Under the pieces are notes generated by a model. That model searched no databases. It had not been told where the DNA came from and saw only the letters and a program-made list of their open reading frames with translations. From positions 1-46,435 of IMG/VR virus record IMGVR_UViG_3300023110_000062: a stretch of 46,435 nt of DNA; one strand, given 5' to 3'. This document shows positions 26,001 to 33,307 of the stretch, piece after piece. The first letter of the stretch is position 1. Every line of letters starts with the position of its first letter. The position numbers and the translations under genes are program-made. This stretch comes from a virus.

Positions 26001-26322
26001 GCTCTGAGCCAAGAAGGCGAACAAAAGTTACAGGAGCAACTGAAGCGTTTAGAAATGCCTTGGCTGCATAGGTGCTGTACATTGGTGATTGGTAGTTGCC
26101 ATCACGATAAACATCACCACCAGCGTTACCGGGAACAGTATCTCCGTACATGGTCAGGAAGTCAGAAAATGATTCTAGCTTGACTGGCTGCATTGCGAGA
26201 CCTCGAACAGAGCGTCCAATGACTACTGGACCAATAGCGTCAGGTCTGCGGGGGCGGAATGAGTTATCAATTTCGTTGATAAACACACCGGGAGATACAA
26301 ATTTGAAGTTTTTTACGGGCAT
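23065..26322 (-). CDS. 18: Contractile tail sheath protein (gp18)
   Basis: Sheath subunit that contracts around the tube. The N-terminus (SPGVFINEIDNSFRP, GPVVIGRSVRGLAMQPVKL) and the C-terminal region (YGATFYPWVQTVDEGTGQAL, VPPTVAMMGVLA, RRLVIYLKKQI, FEQNVQATWNRFKGLIEPFL) are diagnostic of phage sheath proteins. At 1,085 aa it is much longer than T4 gp18 (659 aa); the extra sequence is a beta-rich, Ser/Thr/Asp-rich middle section, probably surface-exposed domains. The start at 26322 follows a late-type element and a small 5' leader hairpin; a GC-rich hairpin follows the stop. Confidence 0.93.
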   Translation of the reverse strand: MPVKNFKFVSPGVFINEIDNSFRPRRPDAIGPVVIGRSVRGLAMQPVKLESFSDFLTMYGDTVPGNAGGDVYRDGNYQSPMYSTYAAKAFLNASVAPVTFVRLLGSEHNSATDAGKAGWKTTENPDAQTFAQLNLYFSGMPSVHQHLQIDAAGVDYLVVFNDSGSTSTTFDANRTASVDVDSVDVTTVAVGDALYTLYNSALSDNYDVITGSDEQGTRIRSKVGLDHANFNVTTASYTSVSNLVVTDVDGAGLLTDNGGAYGLWVFPSSSNDTCGTGGDNTDNLGSAMLGAVWYMDQDSQIRLSGSLANSGVKAEGIGMVIESDTSGLFTATIKGSKVTGDADEKFSFNFDDTDQRFIRKVFNTNPQLVEGNFYEGSLERNYWLGETFGQELREGQDEVGSITGSTGDEIQSKKMFGVILPIRNGSSGPNSMNIPTQEAQTGWVIGQDIGDAGSWVPEQAYKLFKLKGRGHGEWLHKNVKISIEKIRYSGTQTSDFGTFSIVLRSLTDTDANPVVLERFDNVTLDPRSPNYISRVIGDQYYEWNESERRLRLYGEYPNQSKFVYVSDINEGNIQNANSLVPFGYYGPPNFTSITDWSGSASDDALTNRYIDAANDFGAGFDGLLSGSTGNFTGSLLWPAVRLRHSASDGGLSDQTDAYFGMQTTRTRGSSRGDRSVLDYHRRWISELGNWGSVAGAVQQDYIFTMDDIITGSVGAFYSSGSRATETSYTAQAGKTYKDLIDLGYDQFTMPLWGGFDGFDITKPDPLYNAGMTATATDTTSYIYNTYKRAIDTVADPEFVDMNLLAIPGLTKEGLTTHMVDVCEARADALALIDLPGVYLPAHEQYEADIKDRQTKSPSQAANELRTRQIDSSYGATFYPWVQTVDEGTGQALWVPPTVAMMGVLASSERSSQIWFAPAGFNRGGLSDGAAGIPVTSVSRRLTSKERDVLYEARINPIASFPSTGIVVFGQKTLQERPSALDRINVRRLVIYLKKQISILSTQILFEQNVQATWNRFKGLIEPFLANVKTQFGITDYRLILDESTTTPDLVDQNVVYAKIMIKPARAIEYIAIDFIVASTGASFDD

Positions 26323-26349
26323 TAGGTATTCCTCACTTTTTAAATAAAC

Positions 26350-26363
26350 ATGCTATAAAGCAT
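26350..26363 (-). other. Small hairpin in the sheath gene leader
   Basis: ATGCT, 4-nt loop, AGCAT on the minus strand, followed by GTTTATTT. It lies between the late-type element (26377-26384) and the sheath start, so it would be in the 5' leader; too short to be a convincing terminator. Confidence 0.3.
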
Positions 26364-26376
26364 CATCAATCATGTT

Positions 26377-26384
26377 TAAATAGT
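26377..26384 (-). promoter_or_regulatory. Late-type ACTATTTA element before the sheath gene
   Basis: Exact coding-strand ACTATTTA, 54 nt before the sheath start, in the 94-nt gap after the gp15-like gene. Confidence 0.55.
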
Positions 26385-26416
26385 ATTGTTGTTTCTCAAA
26401 ACACTTCAGGATGTGA

Positions 26417-27304
26417 TTAGTCCATAAAAAAGTTGTCGTTACCTGCTGGAACTACTGTTTCTCTTGGGAAAGCAACCTCTACTATGCTCTCTTCTTTAGT
26501 TACGATAGGTCTGTCGTCACTATTTCCTTCACCAATTAGGTATCCTAGTACCTTGATGTTTACTTCGCTGGTGAATTGTCTTTCGTCTTCACCTAGATTG
26601 GCGACATTGTTAGACTGGTTGAAACCTTGGTCGATAAATGCTTCGTATAGATGTCCGTTTCTACGCATTACAAATGAATTTATTTGTCCTGTTCTCGTCA
26701 TGAAGGGTTGGGTAAGATCGTTCATTTGCTGTTGATATTCTGTCTTGACTATGATCTTGTAGTCGAGATTCACATAGATAGGGATAGGAATTGAAAGGGT
26801 TTCAATAACGACCTTCTTGTTCTCTCTCGGGAAGAATTTTTGCCTAGTTCCTGACGTGTTTGTGCGAGTATTGTTTACAACAGCAAAGTTTCGTGTCTTA
26901 TCTTGCTTAATACGCTTAGCAATGGTCATACGTCCAGTCCTGCCATTACGCTTATTAGAGAATATGTGAGCTTGAAAACCACCCTTGTTAGTTGGATCCT
27001 TGGTTATGGTAGTTCTTTCAACTGTGATTACAGGCAAGACAATAGCACCAGAATTATTGTTATTTGGATCTCGCAGATCTTTGTTATTCTTGATTTGAAA
27101 TGTACGCTCGGGTGTTTGCCAAAGAACAGGGACATTCTTGTAGCCTTCATTGGTTAATGTTGTTAAGCCAAGGTCTTCTTTAATCCAAGACATCATCGCA
27201 TAATCGATGTCTTCAATTCGAGAAGCAAGCATCCCTATCTCTTGTAGGGTAAACTCTTTCTGGTCTTCTGGGAGTTGTGCGAAATCAAAGTTATCAGGTA
27301 GCAT
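26417..27304 (-). CDS. 15: Tail sheath stabiliser/completion protein (gp15-like)
   Basis: Completes the tail and joins it to the neck. Start chosen at ATG 27304 (MLPDNFDFAQ), which overlaps the gp14-like stop by 11 nt and has AAGGGA upstream, giving 295 aa; the longer frame to 27349 lies inside gp14. Recognition rests on the central IPIPIYVNLDYKIIVKTEYQ, then QQMNDLTQPFMTR and the following beta-rich region with EVNIKVLGYLIG, which fit the gp15 pattern of a strand pair, helix and FEVNGWM-like strand, and on position between gp14 and sheath. Confidence 0.65.
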   Translation of the reverse strand: MLPDNFDFAQLPEDQKEFTLQEIGMLASRIEDIDYAMMSWIKEDLGLTTLTNEGYKNVPVLWQTPERTFQIKNNKDLRDPNNNNSGAIVLPVITVERTTITKDPTNKGGFQAHIFSNKRNGRTGRMTIAKRIKQDKTRNFAVVNNTRTNTSGTRQKFFPRENKKVVIETLSIPIPIYVNLDYKIIVKTEYQQQMNDLTQPFMTRTGQINSFVMRRNGHLYEAFIDQGFNQSNNVANLGEDERQFTSEVNIKVLGYLIGEGNSDDRPIVTKEESIVEVAFPRETVVPAGNDNFFMD

Positions 27305-27785
27305 CGAATAGTCCCTTGCGTGCTCTCTTACATAGAGCAGACACTTCAAATGTTTGGTTTACTTGACCGAATAGTTTTCTTTGTGTTGAGAGTTTCATAA
27401 TCTCGTAGTAGAGATCTCCATAGAGAACGAAGTCTCCCTCTCTTACAAAAACGTCTTGGTCTTCTGTTAGTCTGCGTTTATGGAAATGGACGGTAATTTG
27501 TGAAACGCTATCTATCCCCACTGAATCTAGGTAGGTTGTGTCTTCATTATCAAACTTAACGAGTGCGTAAATTCTTACGGGTGGTAGGAATGTTTTTTCT
27601 ATTGCCTCGCCATAAAGCTCGTGGAAGTTTGTTGTTTCGAGATCAATAGGATAGTAAAGGATCTGTTGTCCGATTACCTTTTCTACAAGTTCGTCATTGA
27701 CTTGCTTGACAAGATCGCGCTCCTTCTTACCAAGAAAGAGTGGAGGAGGTGGTGATGCTGGTCTAGACCATTCGTTATCTGACAT
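27294..27785 (-). CDS. 14: Neck/head-completion protein (gp14-like)
   Basis: 163 aa, shorter than T4 gp14 (256 aa). The order of features agrees: GQQILYYPID, LYGEAIEKTF, a beta strand with VSQITVHFHKRR, then REGDFVLYGDLYYEIMKLST and FGQVNQTFEVSALCK, matching the EGDLIYFP...LFEINWV and YQLGQNAIRKITAGK region of gp14. It begins 4 nt after the gp13-like stop and overlaps the gp15-like start. A pro-rich N-terminus (ASPPPPLFLG) precedes the fold. Confidence 0.65.
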   Translation of the reverse strand: MSDNEWSRPASPPPPLFLGKKERDLVKQVNDELVEKVIGQQILYYPIDLETTNFHELYGEAIEKTFLPPVRIYALVKFDNEDTTYLDSVGIDSVSQITVHFHKRRLTEDQDVFVREGDFVLYGDLYYEIMKLSTQRKLFGQVNQTFEVSALCKRARKGLFDAT

Positions 27786-27789
27786 TTAG

Positions 27790-29067
27790 TTATCCTACAA
27801 AGATAGGTAGTGGTGAGCGACGAAGAGTTTCTTCTGCTGCAACAACCTTCTCTTGTTCTTTCTTTGCGAGTTCTGGGTATTCGATTTCCTTCAGCATGTC
27901 TGTTAACTTCTGTCGTAGGTCATCTTTTTCTTTTTGTGCCTCGGATAGAAGGGAAGAATAGTTGAGCGTAACAGACTCGCCGGGAATTGGAACAGACTGG
28001 AACTTACCACGAATTTGTCCTAGCATTTCCTTGCATAAAGCGAGAGCATAGTTGCGAATCCACTGCTTACCCATAGAGTTTATGTTCTGATAAGGAATGT
28101 TATCGAATGGAAGTGTGTTTATGTTGTTGACGCCGTTTACGCCTGTGTTAGTGTCTCCGTTCTCACCCCAAGAGTTGTCTGTAATCCTAAAGCGAACCCA
28201 AACACGATCAAGATAACCAGCGAAGTTATCCTCTCCGCGTGGAGTTGGATAGAGTCTTAGCTTGTTATTTATAATCTCATAAGAGTAGTGGGAGGTTCTT
28301 GTGAAAAGGGAATCTTCGTACATGATGGCTTGTAGTTTGTTCTGCCATGTTGGAACAATTTCAAATGTAGAGTCGTCGGCATATTGGCCATAGGTTGAGT
28401 AGTTGCCCACAACGCCCATACCACCATAGTAGCCATAGAAGCGCCACATCGCGATTGGAGAGCGATAAAAAACCTTATCAATGATTACTCTGGAGTCTCC
28501 AACTTTTCCAGCGTATGGCACTGCATTACCCGCGTCGTCTAATCCTGTGTCAGAAGCAGAAGAAATAATTGACTGAAGGTCGTAGTCCTGCTGATTTTTA
28601 ACAGTTGTGAAAGAAGCGGAGTAGATTGGAGTAGTTCCACCAAACCCAGCCATGGTTGCCATTGCGTCACCAACCTTGTTGGCATAAGATAGGGTAATCT
28701 TGGTATACTGTAAGTTTACGCCATCTGGTCCTGAGAGGCTGTCGCCATTGTGGTCAAATGTGCCTGTAGCCTTTCCAAGCGCATCAGAAAGAACATTCTT
28801 GCCTTGGTGCATATTGAGGATGTATGAGTATTCTAGAACTGCTTCTTCGTATGCAGCATAAACATTTGCATTTGTAAGCTCGATATCAACAACATCGCCA
28901 CCAAGTCGCTTGTAAACAAAATCTACTTGCTTTGCAGCACCAGTAAGAAAGTATTGTGAATCACTGTAGATTCCAAACGGGACTGCTGCGGCTACTGCTG
29001 ACGGATCACCAGTAGATGAAAGAATTACTGCGCTAGTCTCGGAAAGTGGTTGTAAGTTTGTGGGCAT
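27790..29067 (-). CDS. 13: Neck protein (gp13-like)
   Basis: 425 aa versus 309 in T4. The C-terminal part, WIRNYALALCKEMLGQIRGK, FQSVPIPGESVTLNYSSLLSEAQ and the heptad-rich tail, matches the gp13 pattern in which an aromatic-Ala helix is followed by a PGG/N-Y segment and a long helix. An N-terminal helix with YAAYEEAVLEYSYILNMHQG is also typical of connector-type neck proteins. It starts a new unit: a terminator and a late-type element precede it, with a TAGGAGG ribosome-binding site. gp14- and gp15-like genes follow directly. Confidence 0.65.
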   Translation of the reverse strand: MPTNLQPLSETSAVILSSTGDPSAVAAAVPFGIYSDSQYFLTGAAKQVDFVYKRLGGDVVDIELTNANVYAAYEEAVLEYSYILNMHQGKNVLSDALGKATGTFDHNGDSLSGPDGVNLQYTKITLSYANKVGDAMATMAGFGGTTPIYSASFTTVKNQQDYDLQSIISSASDTGLDDAGNAVPYAGKVGDSRVIIDKVFYRSPIAMWRFYGYYGGMGVVGNYSTYGQYADDSTFEIVPTWQNKLQAIMYEDSLFTRTSHYSYEIINNKLRLYPTPRGEDNFAGYLDRVWVRFRITDNSWGENGDTNTGVNGVNNINTLPFDNIPYQNINSMGKQWIRNYALALCKEMLGQIRGKFQSVPIPGESVTLNYSSLLSEAQKEKDDLRQKLTDMLKEIEYPELAKKEQEKVVAAEETLRRSPLPIFVG

Positions 29068-29089
29068 TCATAGAGCCTCCTAGTCGTAG

Positions 29090-29097
29090 TAAATAGT
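29090..29097 (-). promoter_or_regulatory. Late-type ACTATTTA element before gp13
   Basis: Exact ACTATTTA followed by CTACGAC, 22 nt before the gp13-like start and 17 nt past the terminator stem at 29115-29138. Confidence 0.6.
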
Positions 29098-29109
29098 GAC
29101 AGCATAAAC

Positions 29110-29138
29110 AAAAACCCCCCCTACAATGAGTAGGGGGG
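29110..29138 (-). terminator. Terminator after the H1-like gene
   Basis: Minus strand CCCCCCTAC, loop TCATT, GTAGGGGGGG (29115-29138), followed by TTTTTG. Lies about 20 nt past the stop of the low-complexity gene. Confidence 0.8.
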
Positions 29139-29160
29139 AATATTGAAAAAGGAGGCAATA

Positions 29161-29469
29161 TTATTTTTTATCTGTAGTTTTCTTTGCGGTGGTCTTTCTA
29201 CGTGTTGTGGTTGTCTTTCTTGCTCTGGTTGTTTTCTTGGCAACAGGCTTTGCAACCTTTGGCACCTCTTCGACAACTGGCTCTTCGACAACTGGCTCTT
29301 CAACAACTGGTTTTTCAACAACTGGAGCGGCAACTACTGCTGCCTCCTCAACAACAGGTGCAGCCTCGGCTACAACTGGTGCTTGCTCAACAACAGGAGC
29401 GACCTCCGGGGAACCCAGAAGTCTTTCTTTGCGTGCGAGGAGTCTCGCTCTTTTCTTTCTACGACCCAT
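29161..29469 (-). CDS. Low-complexity histone-H1-like protein, 102 aa
   Basis: Three charge blocks are visible: a basic start (GRRKKRARLLARKERLL), a Pro/Val/Glu-rich middle with repeated PVVEEPVVEE units (about residues 22-70), and a Lys/Arg/Thr tail (KKTTRARKTTTTRRKTTAKK) like bacterial or eukaryotic H1 tails. No enzymatic domain. It follows the 154-aa gene by 13 nt in a two-gene unit directly after the major capsid gene and before a terminator. DNA condensation in the head or a flexible virion linker are possible roles; neither can be shown from sequence. Confidence 0.7.
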   Translation of the reverse strand: MGRRKKRARLLARKERLLGSPEVAPVVEQAPVVAEAAPVVEEAAVVAAPVVEKPVVEEPVVEEPVVEEVPKVAKPVAKKTTRARKTTTTRRKTTAKKTTDKK

Positions 29470-29482
29470 TAGTTACCTCTTA

Positions 29483-29947
29483 TCAAATGCTATCTGCTTT
29501 AGCCATGGTACTGGTGTTGAATGTCATGCCAGTAACATACCAATCAGTACCATCACAATGAAATTCAACGTAATCTCCGACAGTTGCGGCACCAGCGGAA
29601 GTGTCAAAAGTCAATTTAGAAGTGTTTTCAGTAACTTCAAAGGGTGTGCCTCCAGCGTCAATAGAACCACCCATATCAACATCATCATCTCCAGTTGTGA
29701 TAATTAGATCTTTGGTAGCCTCGTTATTGGAAGCTGTTGCCAAAACAATTCTGAAGTAATAGCCAGCAACCGGAGTAGGCAACTTAATACTAGCTGTGTA
29801 TGTGCTAATGTCTACAAAGTAAACCTCACCAGTTTCAGCAGTTCCAATTTCTTTAGTGTAAGCTGATGTAGTACCATCAGCAGTTGGAGTGATAGTCTCA
29901 ACTCTCATTTTAGAAGCGTTGTAAGCCGCTCTTCCTACTTTAGCCAT
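29483..29947 (-). CDS. Small beta-rich virion protein, 154 aa
   Basis: No named family. The sequence is beta-rich with Thr/Ala/Gly/Asp and contains GYYFRIVLATAS and a C-terminal FHCDGTDWYVTGM, which resembles the C-terminal module (LYxDGxxWFV) of the fibre-like proteins upstream. Placement just after the major capsid gene suggests a head decoration or other virion component. ATG 29947 has AAGGAGATTATA upstream and a late-type element 59 nt before it. Confidence 0.65.
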   Translation of the reverse strand: MAKVGRAAYNASKMRVETITPTADGTTSAYTKEIGTAETGEVYFVDISTYTASIKLPTPVAGYYFRIVLATASNNEATKDLIITTGDDDVDMGGSIDAGGTPFEVTENTSKLTFDTSAGAATVGDYVEFHCDGTDWYVTGMTFNTSTMAKADSI

Positions 29948-30006
29948 ATTATAATCTCCTTTTAAATATGCTTTAATACTCGATGTATAACATCGCGAAT
30001 TCGTAG

Positions 30007-30014
30007 TAAATAGT
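30007..30014 (-). promoter_or_regulatory. Late-type ACTATTTA element after the capsid gene terminator
   Basis: Exact ACTATTTA followed by CTACGAA, 59 nt before the 154-aa gene and about 30 nt past the terminator U-tract. Confidence 0.6.
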
Positions 30015-30043
30015 ATGGTATTTTATTAAAAGCCTCGCACAAT

Positions 30044-30072
30044 AAAAAAACCCCCCGCCTTATGGCGGGGGG
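30044..30072 (-). terminator. Strong terminator after the major capsid gene
   Basis: Minus strand CCCCCCGCC, loop ATAA, GGCGGGGGG (30051-30072), followed by seven T. A 9-bp all-GC stem with perfect U-tract, 22 nt past the capsid stop. Confidence 0.9.
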
Positions 30073-30094
30073 CTTAGTTTGGGTTAGTTAGCTA

Positions 30095-31978
30095 TCAAGC
30101 GCCAGACTCACCTAGGAGACCACGTACAACGACTAGACCGTACATATCTGGACGAACCATTTGCTTCGCGTAACGGGTCATAACGCCCTTACGTGGTACG
30201 AAGTCTTCTGGTCCGAAGATTGTTGGGGTAGTCTGTAGTGGGACGTATGGAGCATAGACGTAGCCGCTTTCGAGGAAGCTAGCACCACGACGACCAACTA
30301 GTAAAACGTTGCGTAGGAAGTAGGGGTCAACGATGACATCAAACTTCTTGCTGAGTGAGCCGACCTTGAGAGCGCCGATGGAGCCCTTCTCATCGGTGTG
30401 AGTGACGCTTGCACGGAAGCCAGCGGTGAACTCAAGGATGTTGGCAACCTCGGGTCCGCAGACGACGAAGTTAGCACCACCACGTAGAGTCTTACGGTGG
30501 ATCTGTGCGGAGACATCGTTGATGGTCTCAACGAGGGTCTCGTACCACTCAGAGACGGTACCGGTGAAGTCAGGAGCAGCAGAAGTTGCACCTAGCTCGT
30601 TTCCGTTGGAATCAACGAAGAGACCGGGAGCGCGGCTCCAGTAACGGGTAGCAGCGGTGGCACCGTTAACGAGGTCAGCAAGGATCTCACGGTCAATCTC
30701 TAGAGCAATCTGCTCGGAGAGGATTGAGGTAAGCTCAACCTCAGCATCCAAGTTGTGGTATGCGTTAAGGTCCTGACCTAGCTCTGGGGTCCACTTAGCC
30801 TTGAGCTTCTTGCTCTGAGCGGTGACCGCGATGGAATCGACCTTGATGTCGATTTCTGGAATGTCAGCGTTCTTCTCAAGTGGGAAGAGGTCGCCAACGA
30901 CTGCGCCTACGGTGCTAGCAGCATCAATCTGATCCTGTAGTGGGTAAACAAAGTCAGCAGCAGCAAGGGTGGTACCAACGACTGCAGCAGCCGATTCGGC
31001 GGTAACAACAGAGCTTCCACCGATAATGACGTAACGAATTGCTTCGCCGCCATCAGAAGCCAACATGCTGTCTGCATTAGAAACGCGGGTGGTCAAACGA
31101 CGGATCTGGTCAACATTGTTGGTGTCAAGTGAGCCTGAAGTAATACCACCGTGGTTCGCAAGTGCAGTGATAAAGGTATCACTTAGGGTTCTCGCGCGGT
31201 CTGAACCTCTAGCGAGTGGTGCAAGCACGAACGCTGAAAGGTTGTTGAAGTCAGGGTCACCGAGTGCTGAATCGTGATCTGCAGTTGAAACATCAAGAAC
31301 AGCAACACCAAAGGTGCTGTCAGTAATGGAGAGAAGATCGGGGTCGTACTGAATCTTCTTCTTGTCAGCATCGCTAACTGCACCATCAAGTATAAAGGTT
31401 CTAAGAACAGCGTTGGTGGTATCACTTGCAACAGTGGTGCTGTTTGAACCAGTTGCGCTGGCGTAAGCGTAGCCGGTAGCGCCATCACGAAGAGGTCCAC
31501 CGAAGCCGCGCTTGTTGGTAGCGTCAACTAGATCAACACCATCGACAACCTCGGAACCAACTTGGTTGGTACCGTAGATTGACTTGGCAACACGGTTACC
31601 GAGACGATCGGTCTGGGAGCCACTCTCACCAAGATCACCGGAGAAGGTGAAGTCAAGGAAGAAGATGAGTCCGCTGGGGAGGCTCATTGGCTGAACGCTG
31701 ACGAGATCGTTGGCGATAAGACCAGCGAAAACGCGGCGAACGATTGGGAATGCGACGGCGGCGAAGCCCTCGACTGAACCAGCGCCGAGAGTGGTGCTCT
31801 CGCGGAGTAGCTCCTTGGCTTGGTTCTCAAGTAGGCGAGCCATTGAGTTCTGCTGACGCTCGGACTCAATGCCCTCTAGGAGACCGGTCTTCTTCCACTT
31901 GGTAAGAAGAGCGTGGGACTCAGCACGCATATCACGATTGACAACGCCTTCGGTCAATCTTTCAACAATACTAGACAT
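30095..31978 (-). CDS. 23: Major capsid protein (gp23)
   Basis: HK97-fold shell subunit. The 627-aa product has the gp23 hallmark region: LLEGIESERQQNSMARLLEN, then FPIVRRVFAGLIANDLVSVQ and PMSLPSGLIFFLDF (residues 33-110). A likely gp21 cleavage site fits the T4 LxE rule at LRE60|S61, giving a mature chain of about 567 aa. It is longer than T4 gp23 (521 aa), with extra sequence in the middle (about 120-300). The gene follows the scaffold gene by 28 nt with a strong AAGGAGG ribosome-binding site and ends at a strong terminator, as expected for the most abundant virion protein. Confidence 0.95.
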   Translation of the reverse strand: MSSIVERLTEGVVNRDMRAESHALLTKWKKTGLLEGIESERQQNSMARLLENQAKELLRESTTLGAGSVEGFAAVAFPIVRRVFAGLIANDLVSVQPMSLPSGLIFFLDFTFSGDLGESGSQTDRLGNRVAKSIYGTNQVGSEVVDGVDLVDATNKRGFGGPLRDGATGYAYASATGSNSTTVASDTTNAVLRTFILDGAVSDADKKKIQYDPDLLSITDSTFGVAVLDVSTADHDSALGDPDFNNLSAFVLAPLARGSDRARTLSDTFITALANHGGITSGSLDTNNVDQIRRLTTRVSNADSMLASDGGEAIRYVIIGGSSVVTAESAAAVVGTTLAAADFVYPLQDQIDAASTVGAVVGDLFPLEKNADIPEIDIKVDSIAVTAQSKKLKAKWTPELGQDLNAYHNLDAEVELTSILSEQIALEIDREILADLVNGATAATRYWSRAPGLFVDSNGNELGATSAAPDFTGTVSEWYETLVETINDVSAQIHRKTLRGGANFVVCGPEVANILEFTAGFRASVTHTDEKGSIGALKVGSLSKKFDVIVDPYFLRNVLLVGRRGASFLESGYVYAPYVPLQTTPTIFGPEDFVPRKGVMTRYAKQMVRPDMYGLVVVRGLLGESGA

Positions 31979-32006
31979 AATTATAAATCCTCCTTAAATT
32001 TTTGAT

Positions 32007-33245
32007 TTATTCTAAACCTGCTAGTTTACGCATTCTTGCTTGGAAAGGATCCACTTTGGGCTCTTCCTTGCGAGATGCACGGATAATGGAAGTTGGACGG
32101 GTGATAGCTTCGCTTAGTGATTGTGGTCCTCTCTGGGGAGTGGACGCCACTGTGCTTTGAAGGGTCTCGTGGATTGTCTTCGCTTCCTCAACCGAACCAG
32201 CCTTAGAAATCGCTTCGACAATTCTTTCTTTTTGTCGCTCATTCAGGGAGGTATTTCTCAGCGTGCGGTTGGTGTAAAGGAGACGCGCATTACTAAGATT
32301 TACATCCTGCACGTTTTCCTTAAGTGATTCAACTACTCCTTGGTAGTTGGAAAGATTTTCTTTTAGTTTCTTGTTCTCGAACACTAGCTCTTCTTGAGCC
32401 TTCTTAAGTGCTTCGAGTTCTTCTGCGACCTCGGTGCTGCGGCGGTGTGCCATCTCTAGCTCCATCTGGTGCTTCATGTCGTCGTCAGAACGACCAGCCC
32501 AACCAGAGAGCGTAGCACCCATGTCTACGGTAAGTTTTTCCATAATTGCATCAAGCATGTCATCGGAGAGTTCCTCGTAAAGATCTTCGTCTTCTTCAAG
32601 ACCCTTACGTCGGGGGTCACCGCCCTTGCCATAGTGAGATCTTTCTAGTTCTTTCTGTCTCCGGGCGGCTTTCGCTTTCTTCGTGCGTTCCACGCTCGCA
32701 GCCTCGCTTCCGGGCACATCCTTGAGATCACCTGTGGGACCTTTCATAACACCCTCTTCGACTTCTTCCTCTTCTTCGGAAAGCATAGCAGCGACCATCT
32801 CCATGATGGACTCTTCGTCAAGTTCGAGTTCTTCATCCATTGGCTCTTCGTCTGCTTCTTCTTCATCTTCTTCGTTTAGTGTTTCTTCTTCGACACCCTC
32901 ACGAAGTTGCTTTAGAGCCTCGGCAAGTTCGGCAAAGTCAACAGTAACCTCTGTCTCGTCGCCTTCGTTTACGCCGTCGAGTTCAGCAACGTCTTCTGTG
33001 AAAGCGTCGGGGACACCTTCTGCAATCTCGTCAGCATTGACTTCCTCTTCCATAGCGCCTTCGGCGTCGGCAGAGGGTTCGTCACCACCTAAAAGGGCAC
33101 CAAGCTCATCCTGCTCAAGAAGTTGGTTGAGGGTTGACTTGACCTCTTCTGAATACTTGTCGATAATGGTGGCTTCCGCATTTTTCATTGCGGCTTCCTT
33201 CAACGCCTTGGCGTCTACAATTGCTTGCTCTAATAGTGAAGACAT
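32007..33245 (-). CDS. 22: Prohead scaffold core protein (gp22-like)
   Basis: Internal scaffold around which the capsid assembles and which the prohead protease destroys. The product, 412 aa from ATG 33245, is extremely acidic (long Glu/Asp runs near 65-170), with a coiled coil near 275-330 and a basic end (RASRKEEPKVDPFQARMRKL). It lies immediately before the capsid gene, as gp22 does in T4, and is longer than T4 gp22 (269 aa). A TTG two codons upstream is in frame, but ATG 33245 is better placed after AGGAG. A late-type element lies 47 nt upstream. Confidence 0.8.
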   Translation of the reverse strand: MSSLLEQAIVDAKALKEAAMKNAEATIIDKYSEEVKSTLNQLLEQDELGALLGGDEPSADAEGAMEEEVNADEIAEGVPDAFTEDVAELDGVNEGDETEVTVDFAELAEALKQLREGVEEETLNEEDEEEADEEPMDEELELDEESIMEMVAAMLSEEEEEVEEGVMKGPTGDLKDVPGSEAASVERTKKAKAARRQKELERSHYGKGGDPRRKGLEEDEDLYEELSDDMLDAIMEKLTVDMGATLSGWAGRSDDDMKHQMELEMAHRRSTEVAEELEALKKAQEELVFENKKLKENLSNYQGVVESLKENVQDVNLSNARLLYTNRTLRNTSLNERQKERIVEAISKAGSVEEAKTIHETLQSTVASTPQRGPQSLSEAITRPTSIIRASRKEEPKVDPFQARMRKLAGLE

Positions 33246-33292
33246 TAACAAAAACTCCTATAATAATAGTTTTTCAATCTAACTAGTAACAA

Positions 33293-33300
33293 TAAATAGT
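33293..33300 (-). promoter_or_regulatory. Late-type ACTATTTA element before gp22-gp23
   Basis: Exact ACTATTTA followed by TTGTTAC, 47 nt before the scaffold start, in the 62-nt gap after the 574-aa fibre-like gene. Confidence 0.55.
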
Positions 33301-33307
33301 AAACGCA

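Noticed and set aside
29143-33282. Long plus-strand frames opposite the scaffold, H1-like and capsid genes
   Set aside because: They are low-complexity mirrors (Ser- or Leu/Gln-rich) of repetitive minus-strand genes, without ribosome-binding sites or recognisable domains.
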